A stretch of DNA of 64,000 nt from Brachyspira pilosicoli. Its GTDB lineage: Bacteria > Spirochaetota > Brachyspiria > Brachyspirales > Brachyspiraceae. The stretch is taken from contig NZ_JAWLPU010000001.1 in assembly GCF_036997485.1 (NCBI RefSeq), positions 496,001 to 560,000 on the forward strand. Reading direction: 5' to 3'. Position numbers and translations under genes: made by a program. The notes under the pieces were generated by a model. It was given only the letters and a program-made list of their open reading frames with translations, had not been told where the DNA came from and did not search any database. Of this stretch, positions 53,412-64,000 are shown piece by piece; position 1 is the stretch's first letter, and each line of letters opens with the position of its first letter.

Positions 53412-53440
53412 TTGACAATAAAGTATTCATATATTATCAT
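53412..53440 (+). promoter_or_regulatory. Sigma-70-type promoter of the beta-glucoside operon
   Basis: TTGACA (53412-53417), a 17-base spacer and TATCAT (53435-53440). Transcription should begin near 53447, directly before the antiterminator target at 53453. Confidence 0.7.
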
Positions 53441-53452
53441 ATATAAGCAACT

Positions 53453-53504
53453 GGATAGTTATTGTTATTTTCATTAAAAATATTTTGAAAAACAAGCTAA
53501 ACCT
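53453..53504 (+). promoter_or_regulatory. Ribonucleic antiterminator (RAT) target upstream of the licT-like gene
   Basis: GGATAGTTA (53453-53461) and GCTAAACC (53496-53503) match the two sides of the LicT/BglG RNA target (known form GGATTGTTA with GGCAAAACC). The arms TTGTT and AACAA extend the stem, and the apical part is longer than usual. The 3' side overlaps the left arm of the terminator that follows, so the two structures exclude each other. Confidence 0.7.
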
Positions 53505-53575
53505 ATTTATGCAAAAATGAAATGTAGTAAAGTCATATATTTTATTTTTACATAAATAGGTTTTTTTATTTTTTA
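53499..53575 (+). terminator. Leader terminator controlled by the antiterminator
   Basis: AAACCTATTTATG (53499-53511) and CATAAATAGGTTT (53551-53563) are perfect complements. They enclose a 39-base loop and are followed by TTTTATTTTTT. It should stop transcription before the licT-like gene unless the RAT is bound. Confidence 0.85.
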
Positions 53576-53587
53576 GGAGAAGTCCTT

Positions 53588-56469
<2,882 letters not shown>

Positions 56470-56527
56470 ATTATTATTTATATATCGAAAATTTTTAAAT
56501 TTGTTAATTGATACACTTTGTGTAGAA

Positions 56528-56562
56528 TTTTGAACTTTGTTGCCTCACAAAAAAGTTCAAAA
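56528..56562. repeat. Perfect 11-bp inverted repeat between PTS and glucosidase genes
   Basis: TTTTGAACTTT (56528-56538) and AAAGTTCAAAA (56552-56562) form an exact stem. On the plus strand it is followed by A-rich sequence, so it is not a plain terminator. It resembles the CAACTTTTT/AAAAAGTTG hairpin at 11517-11542 in style and lies in a 183-base gap. Confidence 0.5.
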
Positions 56563-56592
56563 AAACGCAATTACTGAAACTTTATATTTTAA

Positions 56593-58077
<1,485 letters not shown>

Positions 58078-58082
58078 TTATC

Positions 58083-58280
58083 ACGCACGGTGAGTAAAAT
58101 TTAGAATATATGTTTATTAAAAATTATAATTTACATTATATAAAAAATATATTTACCGTGCGTTAATAAAAATACACTAATCTAATAAACGCTTGGGCGG
58201 GTGTGCTTTTATTAAATGAGCATTAAAAATAAATAAAATAATAATTGCAAATTAATGCAAAAAATTTTAAATGGCGGGAA
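58083..58280. repeat. Right-half copy of the composite intergenic repeat
   Basis: The inner pair ACGCACGGTGAG (58083-58094) with TTACCGTGCGT (58153-58163), the middle right arm CTTGGGCGGGTGTGC (58192-58206) and the outer right arm ATGGCGGGAA (58271-58280) are present. The left middle and outer arms are missing because the bglA gene ends at 58077. The 378-base gap to the next gene holds nothing else recognisable. Confidence 0.75.
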
Positions 58281-58455
58281 ATTAAAATAAAATTTTTTAT
58301 ATGATTCAAAATACAATTTCACTAAATTTTTTTATAACTATAATTCTAAAAAAAGAACTATATATAGCTTTTAATATTTTAAATTTAAATATTTTTATAT
58401 AAATTAATAGATAAAAATCAAAATATTGTTTATAATATTAATGTGGGTTTGTATT

Positions 58456-59799
58456 ATGAAAGAAATTATATTCAATATAATATTAGTTTCTATAACTTTT
58501 CTTATTGTATATAAATGTTATAAAACTAGTACAACTATAGTATTGTATACTGTAAAGACAAAATATAAATTTTACAAGATTCTTCACAAATACTATAATA
58601 TATTTTTTATAATTTTATTTATTATATCCTTATTTTCTTTTGCTTTTATATATTTTCATCATACCAACAACGTAGAAAAAAGATTTGATAAAGCTCTTAA
58701 ATCATACGAGCAAAGCCTATCAAATATATTTAATAATTTATCAATAGAAACAAATAATTATACAAATGAAAGCATAGCATCTAATACATCTTCATTATGC
58801 ACAAAGGACAGAATATCAATAAATAATAACAATATTATAAATATGAGTGAAGAAGATAGTTTTGATGAATTAGAAAGATCTTTTGAAATAGGTTTAGATT
58901 TATTAAAGGCATCACTTTCAGAAATAATGAAAAACTCAAATGATGTTCTCACGTTCTGGTTTGCTTTTCTATCAGTGATAATGGTTGTATTTACTTTTGC
59001 AGGAATTTTAATTAATAATAATGTTTTGGAACAATCAAAAACTCAATTAAAACTTATAGAGAAAGAGGCAAGAGAATCATTAAAAAATATAAAAGAAGAA
59101 AGTAAAATAGAAACGAAAAAATTAATAGATGAGAATAAGAAAAATATACAAATATCAAATTTATTTAATTTAGGTATTCAAGCTATCAATAATAAAGATT
59201 ATAAATTATCTGAAAAATATTTTTCAGATATTATTAATTTAGATAATAGTAATTCAGCAGCTTACAATAATAGAGGTATTTCTAAATACTATCAGAATCA
59301 ATATGATAAATCTATAGAAGATTATAATGAGGCTATAAGATTAAATCCTAATTATTCAACTGCTTATAATAATAGAGGTATTTCTAAAAATTCTAAGGGT
59401 AAATATGATGAAGCTATAGAAGATTATAATGAGGCTATAAGATTAAATCCTAATTACTCAGAAGCTTATAATAATAGAGGTGTTTCTAAACATTATCAAG
59501 GTAAATATGATGAAGCTATAGAAGATTATAATGAGGCTATAAGATTAAATCCTAATTATTCAAAAGCTTATTTTAATAGATATAAAGTTAAATCATTATT
59601 ATTAGCAAAAATAGTTGATGAAAATTCAGAAGAATACAAAAAATCTTTTGATGATGCTTATAATGATTTAGATACGGCATTCAATTTAGCTAATAAACAA
59701 TTGAAAGAAACAATAAAAAATCATGTTATTGATAAAGCTAAATCAGATGATAAAATCGCAGAAAAATTCTGTAAAGAAAAAGACTGGAATATAAATTAA
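58456..59799 (+). CDS. Membrane-anchored TPR protein
   Basis: A 447-residue protein. Two N-terminal hydrophobic segments (about 4-20 and 45-65), a third segment (about 165-185), a coiled-coil-like stretch and four TPR units (about 235-370) are visible. Three of the TPR units share the core IEDYNEAIRLNPNYS. A conserved C-terminal module ends EKFCKEKDWNIN. The 34-codon units are nearly identical at DNA level. The ATG at 58456 is used; the site upstream (GTGGG) is weak, and ATG 58441 is possible. The function is unknown, but TPR domains usually bind other proteins. Confidence 0.8.
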   Translation: MKEIIFNIILVSITFLIVYKCYKTSTTIVLYTVKTKYKFYKILHKYYNIFFIILFIISLFSFAFIYFHHTNNVEKRFDKALKSYEQSLSNIFNNLSIETNNYTNESIASNTSSLCTKDRISINNNNIINMSEEDSFDELERSFEIGLDLLKASLSEIMKNSNDVLTFWFAFLSVIMVVFTFAGILINNNVLEQSKTQLKLIEKEARESLKNIKEESKIETKKLIDENKKNIQISNLFNLGIQAINNKDYKLSEKYFSDIINLDNSNSAAYNNRGISKYYQNQYDKSIEDYNEAIRLNPNYSTAYNNRGISKNSKGKYDEAIEDYNEAIRLNPNYSEAYNNRGVSKHYQGKYDEAIEDYNEAIRLNPNYSKAYFNRYKVKSLLLAKIVDENSEEYKKSFDDAYNDLDTAFNLANKQLKETIKNHVIDKAKSDDKIAEKFCKEKDWNIN

Positions 59800-59815
59800 A
59801 AAATTTAATTACATT

Positions 59816-60010
59816 CCCCACCCTCTATGTTTTTTGCTTTTATCAGAACTTCTTAGCTTTGTATTTTCTTATTATCTAATAAGAAATTATAACGCCCACC
59901 CAAGTTTTGTTTAATAAAAAAATTATTGACCGCACGCAGAGTGTATTGAAAATATACGCTTATTTCAAATTGTAATTTCAACTATATACAAAAATGCATT
60001 CACCGTGCGT
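59816..60010. repeat. Left-half-plus-inner copy of the composite intergenic repeat
   Basis: Outer left arm CCCCACCCTCTATG (59816-59829), middle left arm CGCCCACCCAAG (59893-59904), inner left ACCGCACGCAGAGTG (59929-59943) and inner right CATTCACCGTGCGT (59997-60010). The right middle and outer arms are missing. It follows the TPR gene stop by 16 bases. Confidence 0.75.
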
Positions 60011-60061
60011 TCATAAATTTCATATTAATGAATTTTTGCTCTAATTAAATAACAATTATTT

Positions 60062-61186
60062 TTATTGTATCTCGTTTATAACCACATCTGCAGAAATACC
60101 ATATTTACCTTTTAGAGCTTCGTATGCATCTTTTGAGCCTTTAGGTACATTTATAGTTTTTAAAGGAGTATCTTTAAAAATATCATTTCCATTCATTGAA
60201 GGAGGATTAGCTGACAAAAATGTTATGCTTGTTAATAACGGGCATGTATAAAAAGCTGAATCCTCAATATTTTTAACACTAGCAGGTATAGTGATAGTTG
60301 ATAATTTACTACACCAACCAAAAGCAGAGTTCCCTATAGTTGTTAATTTTGGATTTGCACCTTCAAACACAACATTTTCAGCACCGCTACATGCATAAAA
60401 AGCTAAATCCTCTATAGAAGCAACAGACTCTGGTATAGTTATAGTTTTTAATCCAGAACAGCTTGTAAAAGCAGATTTAGGTATAACACTTAAATTTTTA
60501 GACAATTTTAAAGTTTGTAATTGCCTACATGCCTCAAATGCCTCTTTTCCTATACTTGTTACAGAATCAGGCATATCAATACTTTCTATAGCAGAAATTT
60601 CAAAAGCATAATCATTTATAGTTTTTAATCCATCAGGTAAATTAATATTTTTTACTTTTGTATTGAAAAAAATACTGCTTCCTATTTCTTGTAAATTTTT
60701 AGGCATATTTACTTCTGTTAAAACTTTACAATCAAAAAATACTTCATCTCCCAAAACAGTTATATAATCAGGTAGAATAACTTTTGTTATGTTATAATAC
60801 ATAAGTGCAGTATTTACTAATATATAATCAGGGAGTTTATTATTTTGAAATGTCACATTTTTTAATGACACTATTATATTGTTAATGTCTTTAATCTCAT
60901 TTATTATACCGCCAAGACTGTTAAATTTATCATAATTTTTTGTAGAAGTACCTGTAAATATTACTTTATATTCGCCCTTATCTTTATAATATTTTTCTAA
61001 TGCAGCTTTTATGGTTTCTGCTGTGGCAGTATCTATATCTATGCCGTATTTTTCTACATCTTCATCTGTAGTAGGCGTATTATTATTGCCTCCAGAAGAT
61101 GCTCCTCCCTCTGATGTATCAGGAGAAGTTGATTGGCTTTTGCATGATAAGAACAAAGCCAAAATTAAAATTATTACTTTTTTCAT
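60062..61186 (-). CDS. BspA-type leucine-rich-repeat lipoprotein
   Basis: A 374-residue relative of the 39831-42880 proteins. The lipobox is LALFLSC (Cys15), followed by a Ser/Gly/Asn/Thr-rich linker and the same N-terminal domain (KYYKDKGEYKVIFTGTSTK). About eight BspA-type repeats follow, such as SIGKEAFEACRQLQTLKLS, with one or two units more than the tandem copies. The C-terminus has INVPKGSKDAYEALKGKYG, shared almost word for word with the other copies. AAGGA precedes the ATG. Likely surface-exposed; partner unknown. Confidence 0.88.
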   Translation of the reverse strand: MKKVIILILALFLSCKSQSTSPDTSEGGASSGGNNNTPTTDEDVEKYGIDIDTATAETIKAALEKYYKDKGEYKVIFTGTSTKNYDKFNSLGGIINEIKDINNIIVSLKNVTFQNNKLPDYILVNTALMYYNITKVILPDYITVLGDEVFFDCKVLTEVNMPKNLQEIGSSIFFNTKVKNINLPDGLKTINDYAFEISAIESIDMPDSVTSIGKEAFEACRQLQTLKLSKNLSVIPKSAFTSCSGLKTITIPESVASIEDLAFYACSGAENVVFEGANPKLTTIGNSAFGWCSKLSTITIPASVKNIEDSAFYTCPLLTSITFLSANPPSMNGNDIFKDTPLKTINVPKGSKDAYEALKGKYGISADVVINEIQ

Positions 61187-61271
61187 TCTTAATCCTTATT
61201 ATATAAATATAACAAAAAATATTATTTAACCAATAATTTTATTAAACCTCTTTATTTTTAAAACAAGCTCA

Positions 61272-61353
61272 ACGCACGCAAAGAAAAACTTAAAATATAA
61301 TTTTATTAAGAATTGAATTTGAATTATAAACAAAAATACGCCTACCGTGCGGT
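61272..61353. repeat. Inner-only copy of the composite intergenic repeat
   Basis: ACGCACGCAAAG (61272-61283) and CCTACCGTGCGGT (61341-61353) form the inner pair alone. It lies in the divergent gap between the leucine-rich-repeat and ankyrin genes, where promoters for both must also lie. Confidence 0.7.
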
Positions 61354-61460
61354 GAATAAATTATTGGTTTAATCAAGTTTTTTGTGCCAATTATTCAATA
61401 TTATATATACGAATTCCGAATTTGTAATAAGGCTAAAACTATATTTGAGGAATATTTATT

Positions 61461-62558
61461 ATGCGTTATTTTAGTTTGATTTTTATACTTATTTTTAATA
61501 TATCTTTTTTATTTTCTCAAAATACTAATACTGGTAAATTGGACCAATTATTAGATTATGCTAATACAGGCAATATTAATGGAATAAAAAGATTAATATC
61601 TGATGGTTCTATTTCTAGTTATATAAATTTTGGAGATATGCAGGGGCATAATGCTTTAATAACAGCTACTTTTAGAGGTTATAAAGATATAGTTGTTTTG
61701 CTATTATCTCAAAAAATAGATGTTAATGCTAGCTGTATACATGGAAAAACTGCTTTAACTTATGCAGCAGAAAACGGATATGTTGATATAGCTTCTTATT
61801 TACTTGCTAAAAATGCTAATCCAAATATAAAAGTTAATAATGGCACTACAGCTTTACTTCAAGCAGCTGGAAAAGGGTATTATTCTATAACAGAAATGAT
61901 TATTAATGCTGGTGCTGATGTTAATATGTCTGGACTTTATATTAATCCAGATGATGCTAATTATAATATGACTCCTCTTATGGTTGCTGCCTATAATAAT
62001 CATGATGATATAGTTAAATTATTGCTTGATAATGGAAGCGAAATAAATAAAGTTAATAATGTTGGAGCTAATGCTTTATTTTATGCTATAGCTAAGGGCA
62101 ATGGAGAAGTGGCTAAAATGCTTCTTGAGAGAAATGCCGATGCCAATGTAGTATCTAGTTATGGATATTACGGCAATATTACAACACTTGCTTTAGCTTC
62201 ATCTTTAGGGTTAAATGATATAGTGTCATCACTTTTAATAGGTAAGGCTGACATTAATTATAGAATGGCTGATGGAAGAACTGCTTTAATATGGGCTAGT
62301 ATATCTGGTAAGAAAGATATTGTTTTATCATTAATTAATGCTAATGCTGATGTTAATATTAAAGATAATGACGGTAAAACAGCTTTAATGTTTGCAGCAG
62401 AGAATGGCGATTATGATTCGGTTCAATATTTACTTGACGGCAATGCAGATTTAAGTATAGTAGATAATTTATCAAAAAATGCTTTAATGTATGCTATGGA
62501 AAACGGAAACACTGATATAGTGGATTTAATTACAAAAAGAAGCTTGGTGAAGAAATAA
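61461..62558 (+). CDS. Exported ankyrin-repeat protein
   Basis: A 365-residue protein with a signal peptide (IFNISFLFSQN, cleavage near residue 20). About nine ankyrin repeats follow, such as GHNALITATFRGYKDIVVLL and GKTALMFAAENGDYDSVQYLL. There is no lipobox, so the protein is probably periplasmic or secreted. GAGGAA lies before the ATG. Ankyrin proteins bind other proteins; the partner is unknown. A terminator shared with the convergent lipoprotein gene follows. Confidence 0.88.
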   Translation: MRYFSLIFILIFNISFLFSQNTNTGKLDQLLDYANTGNINGIKRLISDGSISSYINFGDMQGHNALITATFRGYKDIVVLLLSQKIDVNASCIHGKTALTYAAENGYVDIASYLLAKNANPNIKVNNGTTALLQAAGKGYYSITEMIINAGADVNMSGLYINPDDANYNMTPLMVAAYNNHDDIVKLLLDNGSEINKVNNVGANALFYAIAKGNGEVAKMLLERNADANVVSSYGYYGNITTLALASSLGLNDIVSSLLIGKADINYRMADGRTALIWASISGKKDIVLSLINANADVNIKDNDGKTALMFAAENGDYDSVQYLLDGNADLSIVDNLSKNALMYAMENGNTDIVDLITKRSLVKK

Positions 62559-62598
62559 TTTATTAAAATATAGAAAGTGTATGGGGTTTGGATTATAT

Positions 62599-62637
62599 AA
62601 AAAGGCTTTGAACTATATGTTTAAAGCCTTTTGTATT
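62599..62637. terminator. Bidirectional terminator, copy 1
   Basis: AAAAGGCTTT (62600-62609) pairs with AAAGCCTTTT (62623-62632). T-rich sequence follows on both strands, serving the ankyrin gene and the convergent lipoprotein gene. The same sequence with one changed loop base recurs at 63500-63532. Confidence 0.85.
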
Positions 62638-62649
62638 GTGTAATTATTA

Positions 62650-63057
62650 TTATTGTTTTGTAATTGTACCAGTATGAAGTTTGTTGCCATCATCTATACT
62701 GTAAGAACCAGTTTTATTATCACTATTAAACATTAATGTTAAAGTTAAAGTTAATGTTGATGTTGAATATGTTAATATTACATCATATGTTTCATTTCCT
62801 TTATCCATAGCATTATTGCCATTAAAATCTACTCCTTTAGTATTTACATTTACAGAACCATCTTCTTTTATTGTAATAGTGCCGCTTCCAGTTCCTCCTG
62901 TACTACTATCTTCTTTAAAATCCCAAGTACCAGCATGTTTAGCTATGCCTTGAGCAGTCTGTGTTCCATCTCCTGTTTTGTCTGCATTGCTGCAGCTTAC
63001 AGCTAAAACAGTCACTAAAAATAAAACCGAAATTAAACTTAAAAATTTTTTACTCAT
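62650..63057 (-). CDS. Small lipoprotein with GTW-type domain
   Basis: A 135-residue protein with lipobox VLAVSC (Cys22) and a spacer DKTGDGTQTAQGIAKHAG. One beta-rich domain follows, starting GTWDFKEDSSTGGTGSGTIT and ending HTGTITKQ. It is a close paralogue of the next gene upstream, with the same NADKTGDG/NKDKTGDG segment, and a distant one of 9918-10256. AAGGAG precedes the ATG. Function unknown. Confidence 0.8.
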   Translation of the reverse strand: MSKKFLSLISVLFLVTVLAVSCSNADKTGDGTQTAQGIAKHAGTWDFKEDSSTGGTGSGTITIKEDGSVNVNTKGVDFNGNNAMDKGNETYDVILTYSTSTLTLTLTLMFNSDNKTGSYSIDDGNKLHTGTITKQ

Positions 63058-63080
63058 ATTTTACTCTCCTTTTTTATATT

Positions 63081-63473
63081 TTATTCATTAATTATTTTTG
63101 ATATAGTTCCTTCTCCAATAAAGTCATCATATATAGTACCAGAATTATCAGATTCAAAAGTAATAGTTACTATAGAAGGATCTACAGTTGAGCCATGTTG
63201 TACATTCATAGTATATTTATTTCCAGAACCTTGTACATTTTCAGCCTTTCTTTCTCCTGCAGTATCTTTTATAATTACTATTCCATTAGTACCTATAATA
63301 ATATCATAAGTAGTCATACCATTATCAAATGTAGCTGTCCAAGTGCCTGCATATTTAGCTATGCCTTCAGGAGTTTGAGTTGTACCGCCGTCACCTGTTT
63401 TGTCTTTATTGCTGCAGCTTATAGTTAAAACACTCATTAAAAATAAAACCAAAATTAATATTTTTTTACTCAT
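63081..63473 (-). CDS. Small lipoprotein with GTW-type domain
   Basis: A 130-residue protein with lipobox VLTISC (Cys20). The spacer SNKDKTGDGGTTQTPEGIA is followed by a domain beginning AGTWTATFDNGMT and ending GEGTISKIINE. AAGGA precedes the ATG. It is 23 bases upstream of its paralogue on the same strand, so the two are probably cotranscribed after a tandem duplication. Confidence 0.8.
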   Translation of the reverse strand: MSKKILILVLFLMSVLTISCSNKDKTGDGGTTQTPEGIAKYAGTWTATFDNGMTTYDIIIGTNGIVIIKDTAGERKAENVQGSGNKYTMNVQHGSTVDPSIVTITFESDNSGTIYDDFIGEGTISKIINE

Positions 63474-63499
63474 AATTTCATCCTTTTTTATTTTAAAAT

Positions 63500-63540
63500 A
63501 AAAGGCTTTGAACTAGATGTTTAAAGCCTTTTAATTTTTA
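63500..63540 (-). terminator. Terminator, copy 2
   Basis: AAAAGGCTTT (63500-63509) and AAAGCCTTTT (63523-63532) form the stem, with T-rich sequence (TTATTTTAAAAT) on the minus strand after it. It lies directly after the stop of the gene at 63551 and repeats the 62599 terminator, including its loop except for one base. Confidence 0.8.
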
Positions 63541-63550
63541 AATTAAATAT

Positions 63551-64000
63551 TTATTGTTTTTGTTTAGACATATTACCACTTCCACTACTTTCAGGGTTAT
63601 CAGATATAGATAGAGTGAAACTTCCACTATTATCATTAATAAATTTCAAAGTGAGAATATATACACTGCTATCTGGACCATTTGGTGTAAATTTAACCTC
63701 ATATATTTCATTACCTTTGTCTGTAATATCGTTAATTGATGTCTGTTGTTCTGCTCCAATATTAAGGTCTATAGTACCATCATTTTTTATTGTCATAGTC
63801 ATATTAGCTTGTCCTTGTTGCTGATTAGGAGTAAGTGTCCAAGTACCTTCATAATACCATAAACCTTTGTTTCCGCCATTTTGTTTTCTTATAATTCCAG
63901 TTCCCCAAAATTCAGAACTATCAGTTATAGTACCTGAAGTTCCATCATTAAATGTAATTGTTATAGTATCATTTTCATCTGAAATACGCTTTATTTTCAT
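63551..64000 (-). CDS. GTW-type domain protein, at least two domains (5' end beyond window)
   Basis: The frame is open to the window edge, and the ATG at 64000 may be internal, because no signal peptide is seen. The visible 149 residues hold the end of one domain (TITFNDGTSGTITDSSEFWG, ending GTGIIRKQ) and one complete domain (YEGTWTLTPNQQQGQ to GSGNMSKQKQ). The first piece matches the C-terminal end of the 63081 protein (ITFESDNSGTIYDDF). This copy therefore carries two or more tandem domains, unlike its one-domain neighbours. Probably a lipoprotein whose signal lies outside the window. Confidence 0.75.
   Translation of the reverse strand: MKIKRISDENDTITITFNDGTSGTITDSSEFWGTGIIRKQNGGNKGLWYYEGTWTLTPNQQQGQANMTMTIKNDGTIDLNIGAEQQTSINDITDKGNEIYEVKFTPNGPDSSVYILTLKFINDNSGSFTLSISDNPESSGSGNMSKQKQ

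Noticed and set aside
56528-56562. Hairpin after the PTS gene as a terminator
   Set aside because: It is followed by A-rich, not T-rich, sequence on the plus strand, and the glucosidase downstream is expected to be cotranscribed.
59269-59575. Regular repeats as a possible CRISPR array
   Set aside because: The repeat unit is 102 bases without spacers and stays in the reading frame of TPR units.

Overview
The window comes from a very AT-rich genome. Its gene content points to an anaerobic intestinal spirochaete of the genus Brachyspira. The clues are a periplasmic-flagellum gene (flgK), chemotaxis genes, a tlyC homologue in a phoH-pgpH-ybeY-tlyC cluster, many small lipoproteins, BspA-type leucine-rich-repeat, TPR and ankyrin proteins, and a set of catabolic operons suited to a mucus-rich gut. 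The species cannot be fixed from the sequence. I saw no tRNA, rRNA, CRISPR array, transposase or prophage.

Layout. 1-2.8 kb (minus strand): a SagB-SagC-YcaO set, the core enzymes of a thiazole/oxazole-modified peptide (TOMM, streptolysin S-like) pathway, cut by the window edge. 2.9-9.1 kb: sialic acid use, with an AGE-type epimerase (minus) facing N-acetylneuraminate lyase, a YhcH protein, a sodium-solute symporter and a NanM-like kelch lipoprotein (plus). 9.1-12.2 kb: a methyltransferase, a small lipoprotein, a TDT transporter, a block of intergenic hairpins and a small macro-like protein. 12.2-22.1 kb: housekeeping genes (ftsQ-like, metG, tlyC, ybeY, pgpH, phoH, then aspS divergently). phoH seems to start at a rare ATA codon. 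22.6-32.5 kb: a glucarate/galactarate regulon (glycerate kinase, garD, a DapA-family aldolase, a GntP permease, gudD, garR and a hydroxyacid dehydrogenase, with cdaR divergent). 32.6-39.5 kb: an AGCS amino acid symporter, a TAXI-TRAP transporter set and a CoA-disulfide-reductase/rhodanese fusion. 39.8-42.9 kb: three tandem leucine-rich-repeat lipoproteins. 43.1-52.6 kb: flgK, a chemoreceptor with an unusual C-terminal domain, lnt, a CheB whose phosphoacceptor Asp is Glu, two lipoproteins and a membrane protein. 52.7-58.1 kb: a beta-glucoside operon (antiterminator, PTS EIIBCA, 6-phospho-beta-glucosidase) with RNA antiterminator targets before the first two genes. 58.4-64 kb: a TPR protein, a fourth leucine-rich-repeat lipoprotein, an ankyrin protein and a cluster of related small lipoproteins running off the right edge.

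How the parts work together. The catabolic blocks each combine uptake, breakdown and, in two cases, control: sialic acid to GlcNAc and pyruvate, sugar diacids to glycerate 2-phosphate, and beta-glucosides via phosphotransfer. The most unusual signals are the TOMM core genes, a family of dispersed intergenic repeats made of nested inverted arms (best copy 22168-22480), a second antiterminator target that overlaps a Shine-Dalgarno-masking hairpin before the PTS gene, the ATA start of phoH, and the Asp-to-Glu change in CheB.
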